Of a DNA stretch of 64,000 nucleotides, positions 42,839 to 52,327 are shown piece by piece. The stretch is from Halomonas sp. HL-93 (GTDB lineage: Bacteria > Pseudomonadota > Gammaproteobacteria > Pseudomonadales > Halomonadaceae). The position numbers and the translations under genes were made by a program. Where the stretch lies: NCBI RefSeq assembly GCF_900086985.1, contig NZ_LT593974.1, forward strand, positions 2,852,001-2,916,000, read 5' to 3'. Below the pieces are notes generated by a model. The model worked only from the letters and a program-made list of their open reading frames with translations, was not told the DNA's origin and made no database searches. Within the stretch, counting starts at the first letter, position 1; each line of letters starts with the position of its first letter.

Positions 42839-43455
42839 GGCCGCTGAAAGTCTTTGATCGTAATGCTGGCGAACTTTTCCAGAAAGAACACTAACGATTC
42901 AGGATGGCGGAAGCGTTCGCTAAAGGCTTCCTGACCTTCCGGTGAGTGGCGGGTAATATTGGCCTCGTATTCATTACCCACTTTAAATACGTTGGCGTGG
43001 TTTTCGCGTTCGCCTTCGCGGTGAATCGCGGTGAGCGCGGTTTGCTGCTGCAGCATGACACGCAGGCGGCTAGCGTCGCTTCGCTCGGCTGCCGTTGCCC
43101 ATAGCGGTTGGTCGCGGTTACCGTAGTGGTAGAGCATCACGGCTAGCAGGATGGCAAAGATGCTGCTGGTTAATACCCATGTCAGCGTGGTTCCTGACAC
43201 CGACATTTGCAGCATTACCACAAATTGCACGAGCCCACCGACAGCGAGGGCAACCGCCAGCGGGCGCCACATACGCGGATTCATCACGCTGCACTCAAGG
43301 CTTGCCCCCCACAGCCCCAGCACGGCAAAAAAGCCAACGACCAGATACACCGCCGCGAGCGGCGTGCCGCCGCCCATCAATACGGCGATAATGCCGATCA
43401 TCAGTAACACGCTATAAAACGCTGCCAGCAGGCAGTAGGCACGCTTTAGAGTCAT
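42823..43455 (-). CDS. unknown membrane protein
   Basis: 210 residues with four probable membrane helices in the first 120 (AYCLLAAFYSVLLMIGIIAVL; AAVYLVVGFFAVLGLWGASL; PLAVALAVGGLVQFVVMLQM; WVLTSSIFAILLAVMLYHYG). A cytoplasmic C-terminal part follows with ANVFKVGNEYEANITRHSPEG. No family recognised. ATG 43455 has AAGGAG upstream. The 279-bp gap to the next gene at 43735 shows nothing I can name. Confidence 0.75.
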   Translation of the reverse strand: MTLKRAYCLLAAFYSVLLMIGIIAVLMGGGTPLAAVYLVVGFFAVLGLWGASLECSVMNPRMWRPLAVALAVGGLVQFVVMLQMSVSGTTLTWVLTSSIFAILLAVMLYHYGNRDQPLWATAAERSDASRLRVMLQQQTALTAIHREGERENHANVFKVGNEYEANITRHSPEGQEAFSERFRHPESLVFFLEKFASITIKDFQRPATPG

Positions 43456-43734
43456 GAAAAGTTCTCCTTAGATGCTGGCCGGAAGTATTACTCACACCGG
43501 CCGTTATTGTTATGGTTCCTGTGAGTATAGGCGAAGAAAACAAATCCACCTCGTACCTGAAAACGCAGGCGCATGGATTTTTCTCTGGGGCAAACAAAAC
43601 ATACGGGAGGCCCCGTTGTGTGTATGCTGACGTACATCCACTTGCCTTAGTGGAGACCTCTCGTTGACGTCGGCACTCTTCCGCCGGTACCTACCTGTTG
43701 CCTCCTCTGAGTCCAAACCTGAGGTTTGTGATTC

Positions 43735-44874
43735 ATGCTTCCTAGTTCCTTAAAAGCTATATTCGGCTCGCACACATCTACCAATGATACTCGCCAAACG
43801 GCTATCGTTTATTGCGAGGGCAACTTCACCCGAATTGATGGCAAAACGGCCAACGGTCTGGTGCGCAGCAGTGAGAAATACCGCATCCTTTGCGTTATCG
43901 ACAGCACCATGGCCGGCACAGACGCGGGCCTCGCGCTGGGTATGCCTTCAGCGGGCATTCCAATAGTGGCCGATTTAACCACAGCGCTTGCCGATTTCGG
44001 CTCCCTGCCCGATGTGCTTATATTTGGGCTGGCACCTTTATCTGGATTGATGTCTGAGGCTGACCGCGCAGTCGTGTTGGCGGCATTGACGGCGGGCGTC
44101 AGCGTGGTCTCTGGTCTACACGAGTTTCTCGCCGACGACCCGGAAATGTCAGCGACAGCAAACGCTGCCGGCGCGACGCTTTACGATATCCGCCGACCAC
44201 GCCCGACGAAGCACCTGCGTATGTTCGATGGTGCCATTGCTAACGTTGACTGCATACGCATCGCTGTATTGGGCACCGATGGCGCGATTGGTAAACGCAC
44301 CACGTCTACCCTGCTTACCAAGGCGCTTAACGAAGCGGGCATTCACACAGTCATGGTCGGAACGGGCCAAACTGGCCTGATGCAGGGCGCCGCCTATGGC
44401 GTGGCACTGGATGCCATTCCTGCCCAATTTGGCGTGGGCGAACTCGAAGGCGCGGTGATGGCCGCTTATGAAGGCGAGCACCCCGACGTTATTGTTATAG
44501 AAGGCCAAGGCGCGTTGAGCCATCCCGCCTACCTGAGTTCGACGGTGGTATTGCGCGCCAGCCGCCCGCAAGCAGTCATTATGCAGCATGCCCCAGCGCG
44601 CAAAATGCTCAGCGACTACCCTGATGTCCGCATGCCGACTCCCGAATCAGAGATTCAGCTTATCGAGCTGTTCGGCCAGACCAAGGTCATTGGCCTAGCG
44701 ATCAACCATGAGGACATGTCCTCCACAGAGGTTTTAGACGCGGCTAAGCGGTATCAGGCCGAGCTTGGCATTCCCGCCACCGATGCGCTGTGGCATTCGC
44801 CTTGCGAACTTGTCGCTATGGTCACAGCGGCCTTCCCCACACTGAAAGCACGGCAGCCGCTGGAAGTCGTATGA
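43735..44874 (+). CDS. DUF1611 protein (DgcN-like N-acyltransferase)
   Basis: 379 residues. AIVYCEGNFTRIDGKTANGLVRSSEKYRI, VIDSTMAGTDAGLALGMPSAGIPIVADL and the P-loop-like TDGAIGKRTTSTLLTKAL fit the DUF1611 family. Members of the DgcN type N-acetylate D-glutamate in marine bacteria as the first step of D-glutamate use. The adjacent gene, overlapping by 4 nt, is a PLP racemase rather than the enolase-type DgcA, so the substrate here may be another D-amino acid. The N-terminal 20 residues are extra. Role inferred from family and context. Confidence 0.8.
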   Translation: MLPSSLKAIFGSHTSTNDTRQTAIVYCEGNFTRIDGKTANGLVRSSEKYRILCVIDSTMAGTDAGLALGMPSAGIPIVADLTTALADFGSLPDVLIFGLAPLSGLMSEADRAVVLAALTAGVSVVSGLHEFLADDPEMSATANAAGATLYDIRRPRPTKHLRMFDGAIANVDCIRIAVLGTDGAIGKRTTSTLLTKALNEAGIHTVMVGTGQTGLMQGAAYGVALDAIPAQFGVGELEGAVMAAYEGEHPDVIVIEGQGALSHPAYLSSTVVLRASRPQAVIMQHAPARKMLSDYPDVRMPTPESEIQLIELFGQTKVIGLAINHEDMSSTEVLDAAKRYQAELGIPATDALWHSPCELVAMVTAAFPTLKARQPLEVV

Positions 44875-46025
44875 CCTCGCCGCGTATCGAGATCGATCTG
44901 ATCAAGATCGAGGAGAACACGCGCACCCTGGTGACGTTGTTAGCCACTAAGGGCATCCAGGTCACCGGCGTTACTAAGGCAGCATTAGGCTTACCAGAAG
45001 TAGCCAGCGCAATGATGGCCGGTGGTGCCGAGCGTTTGGGGGACTCACGGATCGAAAACCTTGAAGCGCTTCGCAAAGCGGGCATTGAGATACCTTTAAC
45101 GCTACTGCGTTCTCCCACGCCTGAACAAGCCGAACGTGCGGTCGCATGTGCCAATATCAGCCAGGTGAGTGAACTTGAAGTAGCCGAAGCGCTCGCCTCA
45201 GCGGCGGCTAAACACGGCCTGGTGCATGGCGTGATATTGATGGTAGAGCTTGGCGACCTGCGCGAAGGTGTGCTGCCAAGCGGTGTTCTCGACGCTGCCC
45301 AGCACATCGTGCGTCTTAGCAATGTCACGCTATTGGGCCTGGGTACCAATCTCGCATGCCGAGCCGGGGTGGTGCCCAGCGTGGAGAATATGGGCGAGCT
45401 AACCTCACTTGCTAGTGGTCTTGAAAATGCGTTAGCGCAAGCGCTGCCGATCGTGTCGGGAGGCAATTCAGCCAATCTCGCCTGGGCCATGCAGTCTTCC
45501 ACTGGCCGCGTTAACGACCTGCGTTTGGGTGAATCCATTTTGCTTGGTTGCGACCCCCTCACACGACGGCCCTTGAAAGGCCTGTACACCAATGCGTTCA
45601 GTTTGGTGGTATCGGTGATTGAATCGTTAGCCAAACCGACCTCACCGCGCGGCATCACGGCAGAGGCCGCGTTCGGCTCGCCGGTCGAAATGCGTGAACG
45701 CGGCACCATTATTCAGACCATCGCGTCAATAGGGCGACAAGATATTGACCCCGAAGGCCTAACACCCCCAGAAGGCGTCCGCATTCTGGCGGCCAGCAGC
45801 GACCACCTAGTACTTGAGACACCGCACCGCCTACCACCCGGTACGGAAATCCGCTTTGGCCTCAACTACTCAGCGCTGCTGCGGGGAATGACATCACCGT
45901 TTGTAGCGACTACTTTCTCAACCGCACCAGACCTACTTGCGCATGAGCGAAATGTCTTTATCGCCGCAGATTTATGCGTGCCTGATACGCACGTACATAA
46001 AGCAAATAAGGTGCTGCCTGCCTAG
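44871..46025 (+). CDS. alanine/ornithine racemase-family PLP enzyme
   Basis: 384 residues from ATG 44871, overlapping the DUF1611 stop by 4 nt; the frame back to 44790 would run inside that gene. RIEIDLIKIEENTRTLVTLLATKGIQVTGVTKAALG carries the PLP Lys region of fold-III racemases, followed by RLGDSRIENLEALRKAGIEIPLTLLRSP. The C-terminal beta domain (GMTSPFVATTF...) ends the protein. Resembles the ornithine racemase/YhfX side of the family. Works with the DUF1611 partner, probably in D-amino acid turnover; substrate unproved. Confidence 0.85.
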   Translation: MTSPRIEIDLIKIEENTRTLVTLLATKGIQVTGVTKAALGLPEVASAMMAGGAERLGDSRIENLEALRKAGIEIPLTLLRSPTPEQAERAVACANISQVSELEVAEALASAAAKHGLVHGVILMVELGDLREGVLPSGVLDAAQHIVRLSNVTLLGLGTNLACRAGVVPSVENMGELTSLASGLENALAQALPIVSGGNSANLAWAMQSSTGRVNDLRLGESILLGCDPLTRRPLKGLYTNAFSLVVSVIESLAKPTSPRGITAEAAFGSPVEMRERGTIIQTIASIGRQDIDPEGLTPPEGVRILAASSDHLVLETPHRLPPGTEIRFGLNYSALLRGMTSPFVATTFSTAPDLLAHERNVFIAADLCVPDTHVHKANKVLPA

Positions 46026-46182
46026 CGGCACCCGCTGTGCCGACCTCGCTGCATCTGCGCCCGTTCAGATACAAAAACCAACCCTTATGTTGCAGTAAAC
46101 AGCCTGTTGCACCACGCACTTAACCGCATGTCGCGCTATACTTAGCCTATGGTTTAACGGAACCCTACGCTAGGAAGCATTT

Positions 46183-46950
46183 ATGACGGATTCATCACGC
46201 GAGTCGACTCGGCAATCCTGGAACCCAGAGGGATATGCCCAGCATGCGCGCTTTGTGCCCGAGATGGGCGACGAAGTGTTAGCGCTGCTTGCCCCAAAAC
46301 CAGGTGAACGGATTTTAGACTTGGGTTGCGGCGATGGTTTGCTAACCGAGAAAATTGCCCAACGTGGAGCCGAGGTAGTGGGCATTGATGCGTCGCAAGA
46401 GATGGTCAGCGCTGCTCAAGAAAGAGGGCTCAACGCCAGAGTGATGGATGCCTACCAGATGCCGTTTGACCAGGAATTTGACGCCGTGTTTAGCAACGCG
46501 ACGCTGCATTGGATGCTCGACCCCCAATCGGTATTGGCCAGCATCAAGCGCGCGCTAAAACCGGGCGGGCGATTTGTCGCCGAGTTTGGCGGGCATGGCA
46601 ACGTAGCGGCGATTTGTACCGCACTCATCGGCGCGCTGCAGTTTCGTGGTATCAGCGCCCGGGGCCGCTACCCGTGGTACTTCCCCACTGCGGATGACTA
46701 TCGCCATTTGCTGGAAACAGTCGGTTTTAAGGTTGAGTCGATTGAGCTCTTACCCCGCCCAACGCCACTGCCCACCGGCATCATCGGCTGGCTCGATACC
46801 TTCGCGAGTCCTTTTTTACATGGGCTGGAAGACGACTTGCGCGAATCAGTGATCGACAATACCCAGATGCTGTTAGCCCACAGCCTTCGCGACGCCCAGG
46901 GTAACTGGACCGCTGATTACGTCCGCCTACGCGTGTGCGCCCACCTTTGA
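46183..46950 (+). CDS. class I SAM-dependent methyltransferase
   Basis: 255 residues. Motif I ILDLGCGDGLLTEKIAQRGAEVVGIDASQEMVSAA, motif II FDAVFSNATLHWMLDPQSVLASIKRALKPGGRFVAEFGGHGN. The layout and ATLHWM resemble trans-aconitate methyltransferase-like proteins. The C-terminal part is helical. Start ATG with AGGAAG upstream. Followed by a strong terminator; transcribed alone. Acceptor unknown. Confidence 0.93.
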   Translation: MTDSSRESTRQSWNPEGYAQHARFVPEMGDEVLALLAPKPGERILDLGCGDGLLTEKIAQRGAEVVGIDASQEMVSAAQERGLNARVMDAYQMPFDQEFDAVFSNATLHWMLDPQSVLASIKRALKPGGRFVAEFGGHGNVAAICTALIGALQFRGISARGRYPWYFPTADDYRHLLETVGFKVESIELLPRPTPLPTGIIGWLDTFASPFLHGLEDDLRESVIDNTQMLLAHSLRDAQGNWTADYVRLRVCAHL

Positions 46951-46955
46951 TTATT

Positions 46956-46985
46956 GCCCCCGCCCATGAGGCGGGGGCGTTTTTC
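46956..46985 (+). terminator. rho-independent terminator
   Basis: GCCCCCGCC-CATGA-GGCGGGGGC, a perfect 9-bp G/C stem followed by GTTTTTC, 6 bp after the methyltransferase stop. It also ends the converging chemoreceptor transcript region. Confidence 0.92.
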
Positions 46986-46992
46986 AGGCTTG

Positions 46993-48687
46993 CTAGAACT
47001 CGTCCCACTCGTCGTTATCTTGCTGAGCGTGCGCTGGCTGTTTTTTGCTTTGTGGGCTTGCTTTGCTAGGCGTCGCCAGGGTAGCGATAGGCTGCTTAGC
47101 ATCCATATCATGGGCATCCGCACTTGACTGCGCGTCTACTTCCCCCTGTTCCAACCGGAAGGTCGCCATCAAGGCGGCAAGCTGCTTCGCTTGCCCCTCT
47201 AGCGAGGCGGCGGCAACGTTGGTTTGTTGAACCAACGACGCGTTTTGCTGGGTCACCGAGTCCATTTCAGTCAGCGCGGCGTTGATTTGTTCGATGCCGC
47301 TATTCTGCTCCCGCGTGGCGGTGGAGATTTCACTGACCAGCGTGGTGACCTGGCGGATAGAATCTACGGTGTCGTTGATCGTTTCACCGCTTCTCTCGGC
47401 CTGTTGCGCGCCCTGATGAATTTGGCCGGTGGTTGCCTCGATCAACTGGCGGATCTCTTTAGCCGAGTCGGCGCTGCGGCTTGCCAGAAGGCGCACTTCG
47501 CTGGCCACCACGGCAAAACCACGCCCCTGCTCCCCGGCCCGCGCTGCCTCAACCGAGGCGTTCAAAGCGAGAATATTGGTCTGGAAGGCAATCGAATCAA
47601 TCACCCCGATAATATCGTTGACGCGTTCGGCGCTTGAGGCAATATCGCGCATCAGTTGAACCGTATGAGCCACCTCCTTGCCCCCACTTTCGGCCGACTG
47701 TGAGGCTGCGACTGACAATTGATCAGCCTCTTGGGCGGTTTCGGTATTACGGCTAACCGTGGTGGCCATTTGCTCCATGCTGGAGGCGGTTTGTTGAAGC
47801 GCGGCGGCCTGCTGTTCGGTGCGCGCGGAAAGATCCTGACTACCCGCTGAAATATCACCGGTTCCGCTAAACACGCTGTCGCTACTTTCGCGTAGCGAAA
47901 CCACCAGCGACTTAAGCTTGGCCTGCATGTCGGCCAACCCTTGGTAGAGTTGCCCTACCTCATTACGCCCACGGTCTTCAATGCGAGCGGTTAAATCACC
48001 ACTGGCGATGCGTTCAAAGTGCACCACCGCCTCGCGCAGCGGCGTGACCAGGCCACGCACAATGCCCATGCGCATGATGACCGTGGCCAGCACGGCAATG
48101 ACCAGCAGAACAATAGCGATGGTGCCGACAATTTGGTTCAGCGACGCAACGTCGACCAGCATGGCATCGCTGCGCTGGTTAGCGTAATCCGTAAACGCCT
48201 GCATGGCATCGTCAAAGGCAATGCCCAATTCGCTTAGCTCTTCCTGGCTTCGCTGGACTTGAAACGGGGCCGCATCAAGCAAAGGCGTAATACCTTCGGT
48301 CACAAAGGCATCGTAAGCGTCCACCATAGCGCTGACGTATTCAGTGCGTGGGTCATCTTCAGCGAGTTCAACCTGGCGAAACTGCTCGAACCGCTCATCG
48401 GCGGCATTAACCGCCGCCTGGGCCATTGCTTGGCTTTCTTCCCCTTTGTCTGGATTTCCCTGAGTACTGAAACTAGCGTAGCGATCCAAAAACGTCTGGG
48501 CGCGAAGCGCGTTGACCTGGGTGCGGTTGGCGGCGTTGGCGAGCTCCCCGTTATTAATCGCCAATTCTTGGAGGGCATTTTCACTGGTGGTGCTCGAATA
48601 GAAACCCAGCCCGCTAATCAAGCCAATCATTAACAGCAATATGACCAGCGCGGCGGTTAGGCTCCATTTAATCGAGAGGTGCTTCAT
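46993..48687 (-). CDS. methyl-accepting chemotaxis protein (four-helix-bundle sensor)
   Basis: 564 residues. TM1 near residues 8-30 ([24 protein letters not shown]), a periplasmic helical domain to about 185, TM2 ([20 protein letters not shown]), HAMP, then the signalling domain with the hairpin tip [38 protein letters not shown]. The C-terminus DNDEWDEF fits the xWxxF pentapeptide that tethers CheR and CheB, so adaptation is likely. The ligand cannot be read; the sensor is Tar/Tsr-like in length. Monocistronic. Confidence 0.95.
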   Translation of the reverse strand: MKHLSIKWSLTAALVILLLMIGLISGLGFYSSTTSENALQELAINNGELANAANRTQVNALRAQTFLDRYASFSTQGNPDKGEESQAMAQAAVNAADERFEQFRQVELAEDDPRTEYVSAMVDAYDAFVTEGITPLLDAAPFQVQRSQEELSELGIAFDDAMQAFTDYANQRSDAMLVDVASLNQIVGTIAIVLLVIAVLATVIMRMGIVRGLVTPLREAVVHFERIASGDLTARIEDRGRNEVGQLYQGLADMQAKLKSLVVSLRESSDSVFSGTGDISAGSQDLSARTEQQAAALQQTASSMEQMATTVSRNTETAQEADQLSVAASQSAESGGKEVAHTVQLMRDIASSAERVNDIIGVIDSIAFQTNILALNASVEAARAGEQGRGFAVVASEVRLLASRSADSAKEIRQLIEATTGQIHQGAQQAERSGETINDTVDSIRQVTTLVSEISTATREQNSGIEQINAALTEMDSVTQQNASLVQQTNVAAASLEGQAKQLAALMATFRLEQGEVDAQSSADAHDMDAKQPIATLATPSKASPQSKKQPAHAQQDNDEWDEF

Positions 48688-48788
48688 CCTGTTGATCCCT
48701 TTGCTTTTTTAAGTGTGGGTATCAACGACTATCGGCCAACATCGCACAACATGAAGGAAATTGACAAAAATATAGACCTTGGTCTAAC

Positions 48789-48823
48789 AAAAAACCGGTG
48801 ACGAGCAGGCCGCTCGCCACCGG
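48789..48823 (-). terminator. rho-independent terminator of the alcohol dehydrogenase gene
   Basis: CCGGTGGCGAGC...GCTCGTCACCGG on the minus strand, a 12-bp stem with one mismatch, followed by TTTTTTG. It lies about 40 bp after the stop. Confidence 0.88.
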
Positions 48824-48863
48824 GCAACGTAAACAGACTAGTTAAGACGCACCGTTAACGGTG

Positions 48864-49910
48864 TTAAATGGTCGCCATATCGATGACAAAGCGGTAGCGA
48901 ACGTCACCTTTCTCCATTCGCTCGAAGCCTTCGTTGATGTTGTGAATATCCAACATTTCAACGTCGCAGGTAATGCCTTGGTCGGCACATAGCTGCAATA
49001 CTTCTTCGGTTTCAGCGATACCGCCGATCAGTGAGCCCGCTACGACGCGACGCTTGAAGACCAGATTGAAGGCTTCAATCGCCGGCTCGATGGGCTCCAT
49101 CAGCCCGACCAGAATGTGCGTTCCATCATACTTCAAGGACGCCAGGTAGGGATTGAGATCGTGTTGAACCGGCACGGTGTCGAGCATGAAGTCGAAGGTT
49201 TCGGCCACGGCGTCCATCTGCGCTTGGTCACTAGACACCACAACGTGGTCGGCACCGTTACGCTTGGCTTCTTCAACCTTGGCATCCGAGCGGGTAAACA
49301 CGGTGACTTCAGCACCTAGCGCTTTAGCCAGTTTAACGCCCATATGACCCAAGCCGCCCATACCGATCACGCCCACTTTGTGGCCTTTACCTACGCCGTG
49401 ATGCTTGAGCGGCGAGTAGGTCGTAATGCCGGCACACAAGATCGGCGCGGCAGAGGCAAGATCGATACCATCGGGCATTTTCAACACGAAGTGATCGCTG
49501 ACCACAATCTTATTGGAGTAACCGCCCTGGGTCATGGTGCCATCCTGGCGGTCCTCGCTACCGTAGGTCATGGTGAAGCCTTCCAAACAGTACTGCTCCA
49601 CGCCATCTTTACAGGCCGAGCAGGTGCGGCAGGAATCAACCATGCAACCAACGCCGACAATATCGCCTTCTTTAAAGCGACTCACCTTGTCGCCCACGGC
49701 GGTCACGCGACCGACGATTTCATGACCTGGCACGATAGGGAACTGCGTCATGCCCCAGTCATTGCGAGCAAAGTGCAGATCACTATGGCAAACGCCGCAG
49801 TACAAGATGTCGATGGCGACGTCGTCCGGGCGAGGCTCGCGACGGTCAAAAGTGAACGGGGCTAGGGGTTTATCTGCAGACAATGCCGCGTAGGCTTTGG
49901 CTTGACTCAT
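48864..49910 (-). CDS. zinc-dependent alcohol dehydrogenase (YahK/cinnamyl type)
   Basis: 348 residues. Catalytic zinc ligands CGVCHSDLHFARNDWG and GHEIVGRVTAVGDKVSR; structural zinc CRTCSACKDGVEQYC. Rossmann motif VGVIGMGGLGHMGVKLAKALGAEVTVFTRS. Features match the NADP-dependent YahK aldehyde reductase group. Oxidises or reduces broad-range aldehydes and alcohols. ATG 49910 with AAAGGAG upstream. The divergent AraC gene 199 bp away probably regulates it. Confidence 0.95.
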   Translation of the reverse strand: MSQAKAYAALSADKPLAPFTFDRREPRPDDVAIDILYCGVCHSDLHFARNDWGMTQFPIVPGHEIVGRVTAVGDKVSRFKEGDIVGVGCMVDSCRTCSACKDGVEQYCLEGFTMTYGSEDRQDGTMTQGGYSNKIVVSDHFVLKMPDGIDLASAAPILCAGITTYSPLKHHGVGKGHKVGVIGMGGLGHMGVKLAKALGAEVTVFTRSDAKVEEAKRNGADHVVVSSDQAQMDAVAETFDFMLDTVPVQHDLNPYLASLKYDGTHILVGLMEPIEPAIEAFNLVFKRRVVAGSLIGGIAETEEVLQLCADQGITCDVEMLDIHNINEGFERMEKGDVRYRFVIDMATI

Positions 49911-50109
49911 CGAATGAAGCTCCTTTTTCAGCGATCCCCCTCAACGACGGGGATGAACACCTATTATTGACCTAATAGGCCGAGATAGCGATGAATGAAG
50001 CTACGAAACTTTTGCACGATCCTCCATACAATCGCTATAAAATAACAAAATATGCCGAAAAACGTGACATAATCGTCTTTATTAATGGAAGCTTGATTAT
50101 GGAGCTATT

Positions 50110-51027
50110 ATGCCGAGTGAAGTCGCCAACCCTGGCCTTAATGCGGCCCAAGCAGGCAGTGAACTGGCGGAACTGATGACGCCGCTGGTCAACCAACAAG
50201 GCATGACGCCTACCGCGCTGAGCGGCGTGTCGCTGTTGAGGCTTGCTCGCCACCAGGCCCGCACGCCACTGCTTTACCAGCCTAGCCTAATTATCATCGC
50301 CCAGGGGCGTAAGATCGGCTATCTGGGCGATAGGGAAATTCACTACGACCCCGGCCACTACTTGGTACAAACCTTACCGCTGCCGTTTGAATGCGAAACC
50401 CACGGCTCGCCTGAGGCACCTTTGCTAGGCGTATCCATTCAGTTGGAGCCTGCGCTGCTTAGCGAAATGGTGGCCACCATGGGCGAGGTACTCGGTCACA
50501 ACCAGGCCACGCTGCCCATGGCATCGGTGGCGATGAATGCGGGCATGCAAGCCGCAGTGCTGCGATTGGTGCGTGCACTGCATGAGCCCGCTGAACTCAA
50601 CACGATGGGCAAGGCACGTATACGCGATGTGGTATTTGAGGCATTAAAAGGCGAGCAGGGCCCGGCGCTTAAGGCGCTGGTGCGCGGACATGGTCATTAC
50701 GCGCGCATCGTTCAGGTACTATCGTCGCTGCATCGCGACTTCGCCGACCATTACAGCGTCGAGCAGCTAGCTCGTCAGGCCAATATGAGCCCCTCGACGT
50801 TTCACCAGCACTTTAAACAAATCACCCGCGCATCGCCGGCGCAATACATCAAGCAACTTCGGCTAATCAAAGCCCAGCAATTATTGCTTCAGGATGATCA
50901 TAACGTCAGCCAGGCGGCACAAGCGGTGGGCTACCGCAGCGTGCCGCAATTCAGCCGCGACTATAAGCGCTATTTTGGCGACGCGCCATTGCAGCATCGT
51001 CGCCAAGAGCAGGCCATGCGGTCATAA
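50110..51027 (+). CDS. AraC-family transcriptional regulator
   Basis: 305 residues. N-terminal ligand domain of the AraC_N type (LLYQPSLIIIAQGRKIGYLGDREIHYDPGHYLVQTLPLPFECE) and a C-terminal double HTH (YSVEQLARQANMSPSTFHQHFKQITRASPAQYIKQLRL; NVSQAAQAVGYRSVPQFSRDYKRYFG). ATG 50110 has GGAG 6 nt upstream. Divergent from the alcohol dehydrogenase gene, as is usual where this regulator group controls aldehyde reductases. Confidence 0.93.
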   Translation: MPSEVANPGLNAAQAGSELAELMTPLVNQQGMTPTALSGVSLLRLARHQARTPLLYQPSLIIIAQGRKIGYLGDREIHYDPGHYLVQTLPLPFECETHGSPEAPLLGVSIQLEPALLSEMVATMGEVLGHNQATLPMASVAMNAGMQAAVLRLVRALHEPAELNTMGKARIRDVVFEALKGEQGPALKALVRGHGHYARIVQVLSSLHRDFADHYSVEQLARQANMSPSTFHQHFKQITRASPAQYIKQLRLIKAQQLLLQDDHNVSQAAQAVGYRSVPQFSRDYKRYFGDAPLQHRRQEQAMRS

Positions 51028-51035
51028 CGCAGCAA

Positions 51036-51461
51036 CTATTTGGCAAATAGCTGGCCCATGTCCTTGAAGGCTTTGAATTCCAACGCGTTACCGCAGGGGT
51101 CAAGCAGGAACATGGTGGCCTGCTCACCCACTTCGCCTTTGAAGCGCACGTAAGGCTCAATCACGAAGTCGGTGTCGCGGGCCTTAAGACGCTCCGCCAG
51201 GGCTTCCCACTCATCCCAGCCGAGCACCACACCAAAATGGGGCACCGGCACATTGTGGCCATCGACTGGGTTGGTGTGAACGTCTTCCTGGCCCGGCGTT
51301 TTGGGGTGCTCGTGAATGACGAGCTGATGCCCGAAAAAGTTGAAATCAACCCAGTGATCGCTTGAGCGCCCTTCACTTAAGCCGAACACGTCATTATAAA
51401 ACGCACGCGCAGCACTCAAATCGTAGACGGGAATTGCCAGGTGAAAAGGGGAAAGGCTCAT
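51036..51461 (-). CDS. VOC-family (glyoxalase/dioxygenase-like) protein
   Basis: 141 residues. Two beta-alpha-beta-beta-beta units: [27 protein letters not shown] and [28 protein letters not shown], ending [16 protein letters not shown]. Likely metal ligands are His in FHLAIPV, His in HFGVVLG, and Glu in LEFKAF. Substrate unknown. RBS GGAG. Converges on the AraC gene with 8 bp between. Confidence 0.9.
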   Translation of the reverse strand: MSLSPFHLAIPVYDLSAARAFYNDVFGLSEGRSSDHWVDFNFFGHQLVIHEHPKTPGQEDVHTNPVDGHNVPVPHFGVVLGWDEWEALAERLKARDTDFVIEPYVRFKGEVGEQATMFLLDPCGNALEFKAFKDMGQLFAK

Positions 51462-51639
51462 GGTTATCTCCTGTAGCGAGAGTCATATTAATGGCATTGC
51501 TTCGTTTGGCTAGCGTACCGCACCATCCTGATTGCTCTATCCTAGAGCGCGCTATGCGAAAATAAAATCCATTACGCGTTGATGATAGCGTTTTAAAAAT
51601 ATAAAAGGTGCTTAAATTAAGCATAAAAGGAATCTACAG

Positions 51640-51852
51640 GTGAACCCAGAAGACCTTGAGAAGCTGGTAAACCGCAAGATGCCCTTCGGCAAATATGAAG
51701 GCTGGATTATCGCCGACTTACCCGGACCATACTTAAACTGGTTTGCACGCGAGGGATTCCCAACAGGCGAAATCGGACAACTGCTACATTTAATGCATGA
51801 GATCGACCATAACGGTCTGAGTGGCCTGCTCGATCCACTGCGGAAAAGGTAG
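51640..51852 (+). CDS. DUF3820 protein
   Basis: 70 residues, the whole family domain: MPFGKYEGWIIADLPGPYLNWFAREGFPTGEIGQLLHLMHEIDHNGLSGLLDPLRK. Start is GTG 51640 with AAGG upstream. The family was named for a quorum-sensing-regulated virulence factor, but its activity is unknown and the domain resembles an exonuclease-associated fragment. Transcribed alone; converges on the next gene. Confidence 0.85.
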   Translation: MNPEDLEKLVNRKMPFGKYEGWIIADLPGPYLNWFAREGFPTGEIGQLLHLMHEIDHNGLSGLLDPLRKR

Positions 51853-51869
51853 TGAAGGGGCCTTAGGCC

Positions 51870-52241
51870 TTAGTTTCGAGACTCAAGCGCCTTTTCACGT
51901 TCAGCCATATATAGCGCTTCATGCTGGCTCGGGTCGGCAGGAAAACGGCCCAGCGCTACTGCCTGTTGAAAAAAGCCTGGGGCGGGCAAGCCATCACCTC
52001 GGCGGCTAACCACCAGCGCCGCGATCATTGGCCGCCCTGCTGCCACATCCTCTTTCATGAGCTGCTCTAGCGCTTGTGCAACGCGCTGAATGGTGCGCGG
52101 GGGCATAAGCCCTAAGGCACTTGCCAGTTGCTGGTAAGTGATGGGCAATGCTGCGCTTGGCATGCTGGCTAGCAGTGTGCGCACCTGGGTGGCAATCGGA
52201 GCCTCTGGGTCAGTCTGGGGCATCGTGGTTGACGTTCTCAT
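51870..52241 (-). CDS. conserved protein of unknown function
   Basis: 123 residues. The middle, LPITYQQLASALGLMPPRTIQRVAQALEQLMKEDVAAGRP, looks like a winged-helix or methyltransferase-like DNA-binding fold. It is followed by MIAALVVSRRGDGLPAPGFF. No named family recognised. A Met at 52223 may be the true start, dropping six residues. No membrane segment. Confidence 0.65.
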   Translation of the reverse strand: MRTSTTMPQTDPEAPIATQVRTLLASMPSAALPITYQQLASALGLMPPRTIQRVAQALEQLMKEDVAAGRPMIAALVVSRRGDGLPAPGFFQQAVALGRFPADPSQHEALYMAEREKALESRN

Positions 52242-52327
52242 TGCAGGAAGACAAGCATAACGTGAAATAGCTGGTTATGCTGACGTCGGAGTGAGTCGCT
52301 TAACACGTTATTCATCAGGGGAAAAGC

